Positions 11,875 through 23,400 of a stretch of 64,000 nt of DNA are shown piece by piece. Numbering within the stretch: position 1 is the first letter of the stretch; every line of letters begins with the position of its first letter. Source of the DNA: Tridacna crocea (Eukaryota > Mollusca > Bivalvia > Cardiida > Cardiidae); the NCBI GenBank assembly GCA_943736015.1, contig OX031057.1, positions 52,095,001-52,159,000 of the forward strand. The letters are read 5' to 3'. The notes below the pieces were generated by a model. That model worked only from the letters and a program-made list of their open reading frames with translations. It ran no database searches and had not been told where the DNA came from. The position numbers and the translations under genes were made by a program.

Positions 11875-12838
11875 TATGGAACGCCGTAGCTGTCTTTTCT
11901 TCAAAATAGTTACGTTGCTCAGTTCACTTTTAACTTGTTGGGTTGAATTGAAATGATGATCAGTCAGACAGGATTAAAGTCTTCTCTAAATATCATTTTG
12001 TTCGGTTGCCAAGCCATTAAGAAGTATTGGTTGGACATTTTGTTCTGTCTATTTCTCATGATGTCAAGTTAGATTAACATTTTGTTCACTTCACTTTTAT
12101 CTTCTTGGGTTGAATTGAAATGATAATCAGTCAGATGGGATTAAAGTCTTCTCTAGGTATCATTTTGTTCGGTTATCAGCCATTAAGAAAAGTTGGGTGA
12201 ACATTTTGTTCTGTTTATTTCTCATTATGTTCAGTTAGATTAACATTATGTTCAGTTCACTCTTATCCTATTGGGTTGAATTGAAGTGATGATCAGTCAG
12301 CTGGGACTAAAGTCTTCTCTAAATATCAATTTGTTCTGATGCCAAGCCATTTAGAAGTAGTGGGAAGACGTTTTGTTCTGTTTATTTCTCATTATGTCCA
12401 GTTAGATTAACATTATGTTGGGTTAACATGTTATTTGATTCCAACAACTGGTTATAAAGTTCGGCTGACATAGCATTAGTTTTGCTTTACTATAATATCT
12501 TGTTCATTACTAGGGTATTTTATTCAGTTTATTGTTTATCATAATTTGTTCACTCGTCAATATCTTACGCCAGAGAGACTGGAATTATGTTAACTGGTCA
12601 TTTAGTTTACAAAGTACACATCATATTTGACAATCTTATCATTGTATCTGGATATAAACAATTATAGTAAGAAAGGATGATGCTATGTTTAGTTAAGTGA
12701 ATATTACGTCCATGTAGGATGGTAAAATGTTTCGTTACCTCGATATTCTGTTTGGTTGATTGTCATTGTATAGAGTTGAAGTAGCATTATGTTGAATAAA
12801 CTTATGTTCATTTGGAAAACCTCGGTTTTACTCCGCAA
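11875..12838 (+). repeat. Left terminal inverted repeat
   Basis: Pairs with 18212-19169. It contains three ~167-bp subterminal tandem units starting near 11922, 12089 and 12255 ('gttcactttta-cttgttgggttgaattgaaatgatgatcagtcag'). Confidence 0.85.
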
Positions 12839-12915
12839 GAAACGTCATCATTGCATCATCGCTAAAATATGACGTAATCGGGGCTAAACAACTCGCACAC
12901 GACCACGTTCACGAT

Positions 12916-13153
12916 ATTTGACCCTTTACCAAACAATCCATTGTTTTAACGACCCTGGGGAGGAAGATTATTGCAATTATTGTTGGAAAAGGAGAAAATT
13001 CTGGTTGCCAGCATTTTTTCCTTTTCCTACAATATTTTCTACCCTGTCAAAAACCTCAACTTCATTTGTTCCACTTTCAAAATTTGACATCTGCAATCTG
13101 CAGATGATTTTAATTTGGAATGGTCTAAAATTTGTCGTACGGGAAACGATTAA
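12916..13153 (+). mobile_element. TTAA hairpin MITE inside the foldback element
   Basis: Right end TTAA at 13150-13153; left end TTGA. It sits in the extra left-arm sequence with no counterpart in the right arm, so it arrived after the arms formed. Confidence 0.75.
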
Positions 13154-13341
13154 TAAACCTTCATTATCAGCATCTTTTCCAGTTCACACTTGACTATCGC
13201 CAGTGTTAAACAATGTCAAATATGGCAGAATTTGACCAAGATTTTGAGGAAGTAACGGCTAGACTCAACTAATGGAAATGTCTACTGATTTACTATGTAC
13301 AGCAATATTTTTTCTTTAAATTTCAACATATCGTCGATTTA

Positions 13342-14435
13342 CTTCTTAAAGGTGGCCTTTCAGGTTTTGGGACGAAAATTTTACAAAAATACACATTTTT
13401 TAAATCATCTTTGTACTCCCATAGCCTTTTAATTTTCATCCATAAAACCCCTGTAATCCAAAACCACCCGACAACAAGAGAAATTAGAGATTTACTACGG
13501 CCCAGGTTGACTCCGACGGGAGACACGGTCTATTTTTAGATGAGCAACTCGCTCATTTACATACCAGAACTACACAGACGAAGCTTCAAATATAGCGTCC
13601 GAAGAAGACATTATAGAAAATAATTGCATGTTTGTTATGTTATGGAATTAGTCACGTAACAGTCACTTGAAATTCCCAAAATCCTTTTTTCATTTTTGGC
13701 GCGAAATCTTTAAATACCTTATTAGGCTACGTAGCCTTTTAAAGGTGGGTATTTAGGTTTTTAATATCACATCAAATTAAAAAATAAATATATCACTGAA
13801 ATTTATATGAAAAAAAAAAAATCATCATTAATTGAAAATCATAAAATCACGGTAAACATTTTTTGATGGTATTCCCTTAAAAGGCCACGTAGCCTCTTAA
13901 GCTGTTTTTAGATTTCCCGCCAAAAATCAAAAAGGCATTGTGGGAATGTTATGCTCCTAACACGTGACTAATGACGCTTAAATTCCATAACATAACAAAA
14001 ATATAATTACTTTCCATAATGTCTTCTTCGGACGCTATGTTTGACGCTATGTCTGTCTATTTCAGGTATGTAAATGAGCTAGCTGCTCATGTAAAAATAG
14101 ACCGTGTTTCCCGTCGGTGTTGACCTTGGCCGTAGTAAATCTCTAAATTCTCTAATTGTCTGATGGTTTCAACCACTTGGGTTTATTGAATGAAAATTGA
14201 AAGGCTTTGGGAGTATAATGATGATTTTTTTGTACTTTTGTAAAATTTTCGTCCCAAAATCTAAAGGGCCACCTTTAAAGGAATACCACCAAAAATTTTT
14301 TTTTTTGGTAATTTTATGATTCTCAATCAATGATGATTTTTTTTTTTTCATATAAATTTCAGTGATATATAGATCTATTTTTTCTTTTTTTAATTTGGTG
14401 AGATATGAAAACTCTAAATACCAACCTTTAAACCT
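13342..14435. repeat. Interleaved inverted repeats (A-B-A'-B')
   Basis: Segment A (about 13342-13735, starting AAAGGTGGCCTTTCAGG) is inverted at about 13890-14278. Segment B (about 13738-13880, starting AAAGGTGGGTATTTAGG) is inverted at 14277-14432. B lies between A and A', and A' lies between B and B', so the two pairings interlock rather than nest. The palindrome GGCTACGTAGCC marks one A/B junction. Both segments start AAAGGTGG, suggesting related MITE ends. Short open frames in this stretch are not convincing genes. Confidence 0.75.
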
Positions 14436-14752
14436 CGTAACTACAGCTTGTTTCAAACTGCAGGTGGTATGGTTTTAGAGGAAAACCGACCATCTAGATT
14501 GATCGGCTTTTATTACATAATTTGTATAGATCTGTGTTTTACCACTTGGCATGTGCTACATCTAATCTAAGTAACTGTTGAATATTAATGAGGGCGTAGG
14601 GTTTATGTACGCATGCGCAGTAAATCCAGATAAACTGCGACGTTTAAATGAATAAATGATCAAATAAACCTGCGTTGGGTAGTTTATGGAAGATAGACGG
14701 TCAAAAATTTTCAAATATGAGCGTTCTGATTGGATAGAAAAGTAGGACAAAG

Positions 14753-15098
14753 ACTAAGTTCATTTATAAGGGAGCGGATCGATGATGAAACAGCTGTTTA
14801 ACTAAGCGACGGATCTGGTCAGACTTGGGATCGAGACAATTGGCGATCGACACCGGTTCCGTTCACACTTGAAAAGTTGCAAGGCGGTCTACAAGTCGAT
14901 TATTTTCTAGACGTATCCAGCATGAATTATAAACTCCGGTGAAGCCCGATGATCTCTAGTTCCACCACTCTGAACATTTAAAATCTCGCATTTGTTTGAA
15001 GGATTTCATTTACCAAAGGATTATTTTTTATTCTTCAAAGTATATCAAGTCCGTTCGCCCTAAAACACGTTCGCCTTAATTAGGCCTAAGAAAAAAAT
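14753..15098 (+). pseudogene. Left inner arm with broken SAM-like domain copy
   Basis: Inverted copy of 17757-18105. On the plus strand at about 14783-14909 it encodes the C-terminal part of the SAM-like domain, including DLVRLGIETIGDRHRFRSHL, then ends at TAG. Relative to the other arm, the segment just upstream carries a TAA stop (GTT TAA where the other copy has GTT TAC) and a 2-bp deletion after AGCGAC. The N-terminal part is not present. At IGDRHRFR this copy looks closer to an ancestral state than the longer right-arm copy (MGDRHWFR). Confidence 0.7.
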
Positions 15099-15480
15099 CG
15101 GTGTTTAGGGTTTCGGTCCGAGATGCCATAGGTAGGGTAGGTAGGGTTTTCATGTGTTTTTGTTTTTCTTTAAATTTCTTTTACATGGACCATGTACTGA
15201 AATGCCACCTGAAAAAAATATTCTTTCAACTGTAGGGTAAAAAGTTTAGGGTCGACAGCATTTTATAGGTAGGGTTTGGAAACCCAAAACACAGAACTTT
15301 GTTTTCTTAGGCCTTATTTGGGCAGCAATCAAACCGGCCTGTCATCAAATGATCCCCGAGGAGGTCAAACCGGTCCCAAATGTTTAGGTGGCATTTCAGT
15401 ACATGGTCCATGTAAAAGAAATTTAGAGAAAAAAGAAAACCCTACCTACCCTACCTATGGCATCTCGGACTGATTTTTAG
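15080..15480. repeat. ~400-bp foldback with TAGGG-like runs
   Basis: 'ccgagatgccataggtagggtaggtagggtttt...catggaccatgtactgaaatgccacct' (15118-15212) returns inverted at 15384-15470. The ends share TTAGGCC-type sequence. The short open frame at 15276-15473 is a by-product. Confidence 0.75.
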
Positions 15481-15485
15481 GCCAG

Positions 15486-17075
15486 GGAATCCCTCTCAAG
15501 GGATTCCCTTGCCTATAGGGATCGTAAGCTGCCTATTCAGACAAAAATGTTGGACGGTGTGTCCACTCTATATCGCTGAGTCCGCCAAAACAACTAGTTT
15601 CCCAAGTATATACAGAGATTTCTTATCACACGGTGTAAATGCTTTCCTTTCCTCAAAGCTTTCATCTGCAAAATGCCATGGAATTGCAAGGGTATTACAA
15701 TTCTTTAGTAACTGACGAGTGTGTGTTTTTCATCCCGTTTTTGTCATTAACACTGACCTAATAAAGGCGTAACCTAATGAACTTGGCTTTATCCGGCAGT
15801 TGTGTACTCTTATGCGATTTATACGGTTAATATCTATAACGCTCTCTCTTGCACTCCGGATCAATCACATTCAGGTATGGTGAGATTAACGAACGACGAC
15901 TCTGCTCGGAGTTTGTCTATAACGTTGTGTTGACATTTGAACATATGTGTTACAAAACACGTCTCAGCTAAAATGCGATAGTAAATAAAGCAAACTACAT
16001 ATAGAATATTGGCCCGTGTTATGTTTATCACTTTTTCTTATGTACATCGACTAAATCTAGGGTACTTCAGCGGAATGCTGGAGAAATTGGCCCCTGGAGA
16101 AATCGTCCCCAAACTGCTTGGCCCGTGTTATGTTTATCACTCCGGAGAAATCGTCTCCCCAAATAAAATTTTAGAAAAATCGACCCCAACATCAAATTTC
16201 ATTCATATCGTTAATCAAGTTGTCTATAAAAATATTTTTGAAATTTCGTTGTCTTTAGTATACATGTACATTATGTGTATTATTTACCTTTATCCAAGAG
16301 TTATTTGGTAGTTTTGTCATTGTTTATACTGCCTATTTCACACTGATAGGATGTATTTCACACCTTTTACACCTGTCACAAATAGATTACACCTGTGTGA
16401 TTCTTAAAAATGTCTTTGATTAACTTTGATTTGAAACCAAATAAATGCTTATAATTTTTTTCTGTAGTCGCTCGCTTGTCATTTAATGTATTTTTTTCAT
16501 CTCTCTCTCTCTCTCTCTACTAGTGTCATATGACATACCTGTGACCAATACCATTTAGCAGGGGCATCAGTGTTTCTGACACACATATTTCTAGTGTTCA
16601 CTAGGGCTTGTGTGCATCCGAAAATTTCCGGTCCATAACTTCTACAATTGTGGATGGATTTCAAAATAATTTGGCACAATTGACCTCCATCATGGTTAGA
16701 TGTGCCATTTGAAACATCTGTTCAAGTAGGTTCAAGATTAAGGCCACATTGAAGGCCAATTTATCGTCCGAACCATAACTCCTACATTTTTGGATAGATT
16801 CCGATATAAATTAGCATAATGCATTGTTCTCCATCATGAGCAGAAGTTCCCTTTCAAACATTTATTCAGGTCCAGGGTCTAGGTCAAGCTTGAGAGTCAA
16901 GTGTTCGCGGGCTTGACACAAGTTGTCCTTGGACAACGATTATGAATTAAGATTAACATCTTTTTATATTATGTAGATATAAGTATCGAAGCTCAAGTCA
17001 TTGTGACTTGTCCGTAAAATAGGCAAGTAAAATAGGAAAACCAAGCCTAATCGTTTTCCTAAAACAATCCAACCT
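15486..17075. other. Interior of foldback element, no gene recognised
   Basis: Contains a short direct repeat (ggcccgtgttatgtttatcac at 16010 and 16120), a (CT)n microsatellite at 16500-16519, and a stretch of dispersed-repeat style sequence at 16540-16900 ('ccataacttctacaattgtggatggattt', echoed at 16781). No transposase or other coding signal seen. Confidence 0.5.
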
Positions 17076-17079
17076 TTTC

Positions 17080-17250
17080 ACAGTATTTTATGATAAAAAT
17101 ATTTTGGCTAGAAGAGAATTTGCTTGTAACAAGCAATTCCTCCCAATTTCCCCAAAATCTTACTTTTCAATATTCAGGAAGAACTACTTTGGATTTTCAT
17201 CTACAACTTCCTTCAAATATGACCAGTTCAAAATTTGGTCGACTTGTGGA
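17080..17250 (+). mobile_element. TTAA hairpin MITE, very diverged
   Basis: A palindromic core (gagaatttgcttgt-a-acaagcaattcctc) and a 3' flank resembling the family (ttcaaaatttggtcgacttgtggaagg) remain; the ends are gone. Confidence 0.45.
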
Positions 17251-17943
17251 AGGTAGAGACAAAATGACCAACTGCCATATCACTCCAATCTTTTATTATT
17301 CATTACATTTTACCTTGATATCTATCTTACATGTATTTTCATTGAAATCAATAAAAATAAATGTTCTTGCGTCATAAATGTAAAAAATAAAGTCATTCAG
17401 GACTACAAGACATCACATGTCTCAAAAAATTTAGATAACAAAAGTTGGTATTGCGCTGATTGAATACAGTTCAATTTTGACATGGGATTGTTTACAAGCA
17501 CGACAAATTACTAAGTATTCTAAGCCATTATCAAGCACCCCATAACTGTGAGCACATGCCTAACTCTGGCTTAATTAGTTTCTGGCTGGTGGTTTCTAGT
17601 ATCAGTTCAAAATTTCCTGGTAAAACCAAGAATTCCAGGGGCTTAGTGGAATCCGCTTGTATCCCTGTCCGTCTACCTGTTTGTATTAATTAAAATTGAC
17701 CTCATGTGTTGTTTCATATCCTCAATTTCCTGGCCTTCAGTACTATCAGTACTTTGATTTTTTTCTTAGGCCTAATAAGGCGAACGTGTTTTAGGGCAAA
17801 CGGACTTGATATACTTTGAAGAATGAAAAATAATCCTTTGGTAAATGAAATCCTTCAAACAAATGCGAGATTTTAAATGTTAAGAGTGGTGGAACTAGAG
17901 ATCATCGGGCTGCACCGGAGTTTATAATTCATGCTGGATACGT

Positions 17944-18174
17944 CTAGAAAATAATCGACTTGTAGACCGCATTGCAACTTTTCAAGTGTGAACGGAACCA
18001 GTGTCGATCGCCCATTGTCTCGATCCCAAGTCTGACCAGATCCCTGTCGCTTACGTAAACAGCTGTTTCATCATCGATCCGCTCCATTATAAATGAAGTT
18101 ATCAATGATGGCAGTCCTAAATCTTGCAGGACTTTCTTTAAAATTGTCCGAGTATTTTCCTCGTTTCCCGCCAT
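17944..18174 (-). CDS. SAM-like domain ORF in right inner arm
   Basis: 76 codons, ATG at 18172-18174 and TAG at the end. The predicted protein starts MAGNEENTRTILKKVLQDLG and reads as a single helical sterile-alpha-motif-like domain: a 'LGLPSLITSFIMERIDDETA' helix pair, then DLVRLGIETMGDRHWFRSHL, which matches the usual SAM signature of an L-x-x-LGI-x-x-x-GDR ending. SAM domains mediate protein-protein or RNA contacts. Similar short SAM modules often head longer multi-domain or transposon-encoded proteins in invertebrates, so this is probably only the first exon or a remnant. The ATG lies about 40 bp inside the end of the outer inverted repeat, so a promoter could lie in the terminal repeat (inference). 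Confidence 0.55.
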   Translation of the reverse strand: MAGNEENTRTILKKVLQDLGLPSLITSFIMERIDDETAVYVSDRDLVRLGIETMGDRHWFRSHLKSCNAVYKSIIF

Positions 18175-18211
18175 TTTTCGCCGGACAAGAGGAAAAGTTC
18201 GGATTGCGGAT

Positions 18212-19169
18212 TCAAACCGAGGTTTTCCAAATGAACATAAGTTTATTCAACATAATGTTACTTCAACTCGATACAATGACAATCAACCAAACAGAATATC
18301 GGGGTAACGAAACATAATACTATCCTAACTGGACGTAATATTCACTCAACTAAACATAGCATCATCCTTTCTAAGCATAATTGTTTATACCCAGATACAA
18401 TGATAAGACTGTCAAATATGATGTGTACTTTGTAAACTAAATGACCAGTTAACATAATTCCAGTCTCTCTGATGTAAGATGTTAACGAGTAAACATATTA
18501 TGATCAACAATAAACTGAATAAAATACCCTAGTAATGAACAAGATATTATAGTAAAGCAAAACTAATGCTATGTCAGCTGAACTTCATTACCAGTTGATG
18601 GAATCAAATAACATATTAACCCAACATAATGTTAATCTAACTGGACATAATGAGAAATAAACAGAACAAAACGTCTTCCCAATACTTCTAAATGGCTTGG
18701 CATCAGAACAAATTGATATTTAGAGAAGACTTTAGTCCCAGCTGACTGATCATCACTTCAATTCAACCCAATAGGATAAGAGTGAACTGAACATAATGTT
18801 AATCTAACTGAACATAATGAGAAATATACAGAACAAAATGATCACCCAACACTTCTTAATGGCTTGATAACCGAACAAAATGATATCTAGAGAAGACTTT
18901 CATTCCCATCTGACTGATTATCATTTCAATTCAACCCAAGAAGATAAAAGTGAAGTGAACAAAATGTTAATCTAACTTGACATCATGAGAAATAGACAGA
19001 ACAAAATGTCCAACCAATACTTCTTAATGGCTTGGCAACCGAACAAAATGATATTTAGAGAAGACTTTAATCCTGTCTGACTGATCATCATTTCAATTCA
19101 CTCATACAAGTTAAAAGTGAACTGAGCAACATAACTATTTTGAAGAAAAGACAGCTACGGCGTTCCATA
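18212..19169 (-). repeat. Right terminal inverted repeat
   Basis: Reverse complement of 11875-12838, including the three ~167-bp subterminal units (near 18780, 18950 and 19110). Confidence 0.85.
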
Positions 19170-20560
19170 AAAAATCCTGAAAATTATTGTCATTCATATG
19201 TTGCTTCCTACACAGATACTTCTGTTCTAAGCAGTATTCTAGTTAAAAAATCCTGTACATTCCTTCATTCATATGTTACTTCCAACACTGATAAATAAGT
19301 TCTGAATAGAATTCTATAAAAAAAAAACCTGAAAATTCATCAAACACAGACACATCGTTTCTAGACAGCATTCCACTGTAAAATCCTTAAAAAAACTCAT
19401 TTATACACTTCTCCCATCACAGATGGAGTGTTCAATTGAAAAATCCTAAAAATATTCTCACTCATATGTTACTTCAAACACCAATACATTGGCTCCAGAC
19501 AGCATTCTAATAAAAATTTAATAAAAAACCTACTTTCATTCATACGTTACTTCAGATACATTGGTTCAGACAACATTCTATAAAAAAAAATCCTAACAAT
19601 ACTCTTATCATGCACTTCTTCTAATAGAGATATGTCAGTACCTGACAGAATTCTTTTATAAAAACCTAAAATTGCTGTCATTCATATGTTATTCCAACAC
19701 AGAATCTATATTTCTGTTCTAAACAGTATTCTATTAAACTAAATACTAAAATTTTCTACATTCATATCTTACTTTCAACACATGATACATTAGTTCCAGA
19801 CAGTATTGCACTAAAAAATCTGTGATTCATATGCTACCGGTACTTCCAACACAAAATTTATATTTCTGTTCTAAACAGAATTCTATTTAAAAAAATCCTA
19901 AAAATTCTCTCATTCATGTTACTTCAAACACTGATACAACAGTTCCACACAGTATTCCACTAAAAGTTCCTGAAAATTCCTTCATTCATATGTTACATCC
20001 AATCTAGATACATCATTTCTAGACTGCATTCCACTGACAAGTCCTAAAAAAAGAAAACCCACTCACTTCACCCAACACAGATACAGTATTCCACTGAAAA
20101 ATCATAAAAATATTTTCACACATGTTATTTCAAACACTGATACACTGGTACCAGACAGTATTCCACTAAAAAATTCTGAAAATTCCTTCATTCATATGTT
20201 ACTCCAATACTGAAATATCATTTCTAGACAGCATTCCACTGTAAAATCCTTCAAATAAATCTGACTCATAAACTTTTTCCAACACAGATACAATATTCTA
20301 TCAAAAAATCCTAAAAATACCTTCATTCATATATTACTTCAAACACTGATACATTGGCTCCAGACAGTATTCTGATTTTAAAAAAAGACTAAAATACCTG
20401 CCTCATTCATACTACAAAGTGATACATTGGTGACAGACAGTATTCTATTATAAAATCCTAAAAATACTATCATTCATGCGCTATTTCCAACACAGAGACA
20501 TCAATTCTGGACTGTATTCCATACTATACAATAAAATATAACACTGATATTTCGTTTCTC
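19170..20560 (+). repeat. ~85-bp tandem array, right part
   Basis: Continuation of the array at 10811-11874, same strand and same unit (cattcatatgttacttcc / gacagtattccactaaaaaatcctaaaa). About 15 degenerate units. Confidence 0.8.
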
Positions 20561-21080
20561 GACAGATTTCTTATAAAAAAAATCTTCAAACAGTGGTACA
20601 CTGGTTGAGAACAATATTCTATTGCAATACAGGTCAAATTTCTTATAAAAGGTGCAATATTGGTATTATAAGTCGTCAGGGAATTCCCTAAACAATCATA
20701 AATTGTTCTGTTTTTGTAAGAAAAGAATGGATTTGGTGTCCAACATTGTTTATATGTATTATTTATCATATGACAGTCTGAAAGGAAAATACTACAAATG
20801 CCAAAATTAGGCAGGATTACACAAATGAAATGCCACCAAAGACTTTTTCATACTCATTTAGTTATATTTTTACCTTTGAAAGTTAATCAAGGTTATACTT
20901 CAGTAAATAAACCTTTTTCATGGTTTGGCCAGCTGAATATCATGAAATCACATAATTATAAAATTTTGTATAAGTATATAATACTCTACTCAGCAAAATG
21001 GAAGAACTTTTACATAAAAATATTGAACAGCAGTGTCCTTGTTTGAGCTTAGAAATTTGATTGACTGTGCAGTTGGCTCA
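20561..21080. other. No gene recognised
   Basis: AT-rich spacer between two arrays. Two ~80-codon frames without recognisable motifs. Confidence 0.45.
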
Positions 21081-21254
21081 GAGTAGACGTGCATGAAGAT
21101 TCATCAATTTTCATCAAGGGCTTTACAAGATATCAGTCTGGGCAGATGGATGGGCAAAATGACTGTGTAAGTATGAATTCAGTACCTGAAATACTGTTAG
21201 AGTATCTCGCCGAGCAAATATGTGTCTGAAGACAGACGGACAGACAGACAGACA

Positions 21255-23400
21255 GCCAAGGCGATTCTATTTCTAAGGCCCTGAGTGGCCACCTATTTCT
21301 TAAGCAACAAGTGGCGGGCCCAGCATGGAAACAAACTCAGAAACTATACAATTCATTATTTTCTTATTGTTTCTTTTTTTTCTATTATTTTTCCATTTTC
21401 TTTTTTCCTTTTTTTTCTTATACGTAAAATATTTCGATCTTTTTTAACTTTTTTAAATACATTTTATAGATTTTTTTTCTTCTTTCCTGTTTTTTTGGTT
21501 TTTCTTGAAAAGCAAGCAGTATGATAAAACATATAAGAGATCCGTTATTGAATGTACATTGTCTTCTTTTTCCGTAACATGGAATTTCATAAAATGAAAA
21601 CAAAAGATATTATATATCAAGCCCCCTTTTTGCATGACATGTCACTACTTATATAAAAAAAAATAGTATCAACAAACTATCCAATAAAAGACAGGCATGA
21701 AGTTCATGAATTTTCATCAAGGACTTTACAAGGTATCGGTCTTGGAGAACAGATGGACAAATAGATTGCAAGTAAGAATTTAGTACCTGAAAAATTGCTA
21801 GAGTATTTCCCCCCGGCAAATTTGTGTCTACAGACTCATGGACAGACATCCAGAGCTATTCCAGTATACCCCCTCCACTGTTTAAGACAGGTGCCCTGAC
21901 AGATAGACAACTATACCAAAGAAGGGCTGGTGGAGAAGGGTGATGCTCCATATCAGTCTCCTCTGTTTCTGGGGACTCTTACCACCCATATGCCACAGAG
22001 GCAAAGGCAGCCTCCTATTTCTAAGGCCCCGAGAGGCGAGGGCCCGGCATGGAAACAAACTAAGAAACTATAAAATACATTATTTCTTATTATTTCTTTC
22101 TCTATCATTTTTCTCATTTGTTTTTAATTCTTTTCTTCTTATACGTAAAATATTTCAGTCTTTTTGTACTTTTTATGTATATTTTATAGATTTTCTTTCT
22201 TTACAGGTTTTTTGTTTTTCATGTCATAGCAAGCAGTATGATAAAACATACAAGAGATCCATAATGGGACTGTTCATTAAGTCTTTTTTTTCCAAATCAT
22301 GGCCTTTTATAAAACAAAAGCAAAGAAAATATACATTAAGCCCTTTTTTTCCATGACATGTAATTACATATATAGAAAAAAATAGGATCAACAAACTATC
22401 CAATGGAAGACATGTATGAAATTTCATCGATTTTCATCAAGGGCTCTGTTACAAGATATCGGTCTGGGGGATGGATGGACAAACAGACTGCATGAATTCA
22501 GTACCTGAAAAACTGTTAGAGTATTTCAAATGGCATGTTTGTGTCTACAGACGGACTGACAGACAGCCAGGGAGATACCAGTTAATCCCCCCCCCCCCTT
22601 TACTTTTTTAGGACAAGTGCCCTGACAGATAGACAACTATACGAAAGAAGAGCTGGTGGAGAAGGTTGATGCTCCATATTGGTCTCCTCTGTTTCTGGGG
22701 ACTCTTACCACTCATACGCCACAGAGGCCAAGGCAACCACATAATTTTAAGGCTCTGAGAGGAATGGAAACAAATTTAGAAACTATAAAATTCATTATTT
22801 CTTATTATTTCTTTTTATTCTTTTTTTTTTATTCTTTTTTTTTTCTTATACATAAAATATTTCAATCTTTTTGTATTTTTTTTTTATATTTTATAGTTTT
22901 TTTTTCTTCGCTGCTGATTTTTGGGTGGTTTTTTTTTCACAGGAAGCAGTATGATAAAACATACCAAAGATCCATAATGGGTTTGTACATTAAGTCTCCT
23001 TTTTCCATAGCATGGCCTTTCATTAAATGAAAACAAAGAAAATGTACATCACACCCCCTTTTTCCATGGCATGTTATTTCATATGTTGAAAAAAAAATCA
23101 ACAAACTTTTCAATGGAAGACATGCATGAAGTTTCATCAAGGACTACAAGATATTGGTCTGGGGGGATCGATGGGCAAACAGACTATTATTGGTCCATTG
23201 GTCTGGGTGGATCGATGGGCAGACTATTATTGGTCCATTGGTCTGGGGGGATCGATGGGCAAACAGACTATTACTGGTCCATTATGAAATTACACATTTA
23301 GCCCCCTTTTTTCATGTTATGGCATTTCATGAAATAAAAACAAATGAATGTTGTCTGTGTCTTATGATAAACAACATAAAGATCAATATTCACAACATTT
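21255..23400 (+). repeat. Higher-order block 1
   Basis: Its monomers match the second block in order. The first monomer (before 21961) pairs with 24770-25477 at an offset of about 3516 bp, while the next ones pair with 26952 and 27665 at offsets of about 4991 and 4978 bp. Confidence 0.75.
23151..23284 (+). repeat. Short triplicated repeat inside a monomer
   Basis: Three copies (44, 40 and 44 bp) of a unit starting ttggtctggggggatcgatg and ending ttggtcca. The equivalent place in block 2 (28131-28175) has one copy. Confidence 0.85.

Larger units (their letters stand above)
11875..19169. mobile_element. 7.3-kb foldback element with ~0.96-kb terminal inverted repeats
   Basis: Starts TATGGAACGCCGTAGCTG and ends with the reverse complement CAGCTACGGCGTTCCATA. 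The outer arms (11875-12838 and 18212-19169) are inverted copies differing at roughly 4-5% of positions where I compared them. AAAAAT flanks both ends (11869-11874; 19170-19175), a possible 6-bp target duplication, weakened by the A-rich site. Inner inverted arms at about 14753-15098 and 17757-18105 appear to continue the outer arms, so the original arms were probably ~1.4 kb and the left one was later split by ~1.9 kb of insertions. No transposase frame remains. The class is unresolved: long arms with internal tandem repeats recall Foldback/Galileo-type elements, but no diagnostic domain was found. Confidence 0.82.

Noticed and set aside
15100..15480. Interstitial telomere from the TAGGG-like runs
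   Set aside because: The runs are GGTAGGGTAGGTAGGG in a foldback, not the regular TTAGGG repeat of animal telomeres.
11875..19169. Polinton/Maverick element, because of long inverted repeats and a 6-bp duplication
   Set aside because: Too short, ends do not start with AG, and no polymerase, integrase or capsid coding is seen; the 6-bp duplication lies in an A-run and is uncertain.
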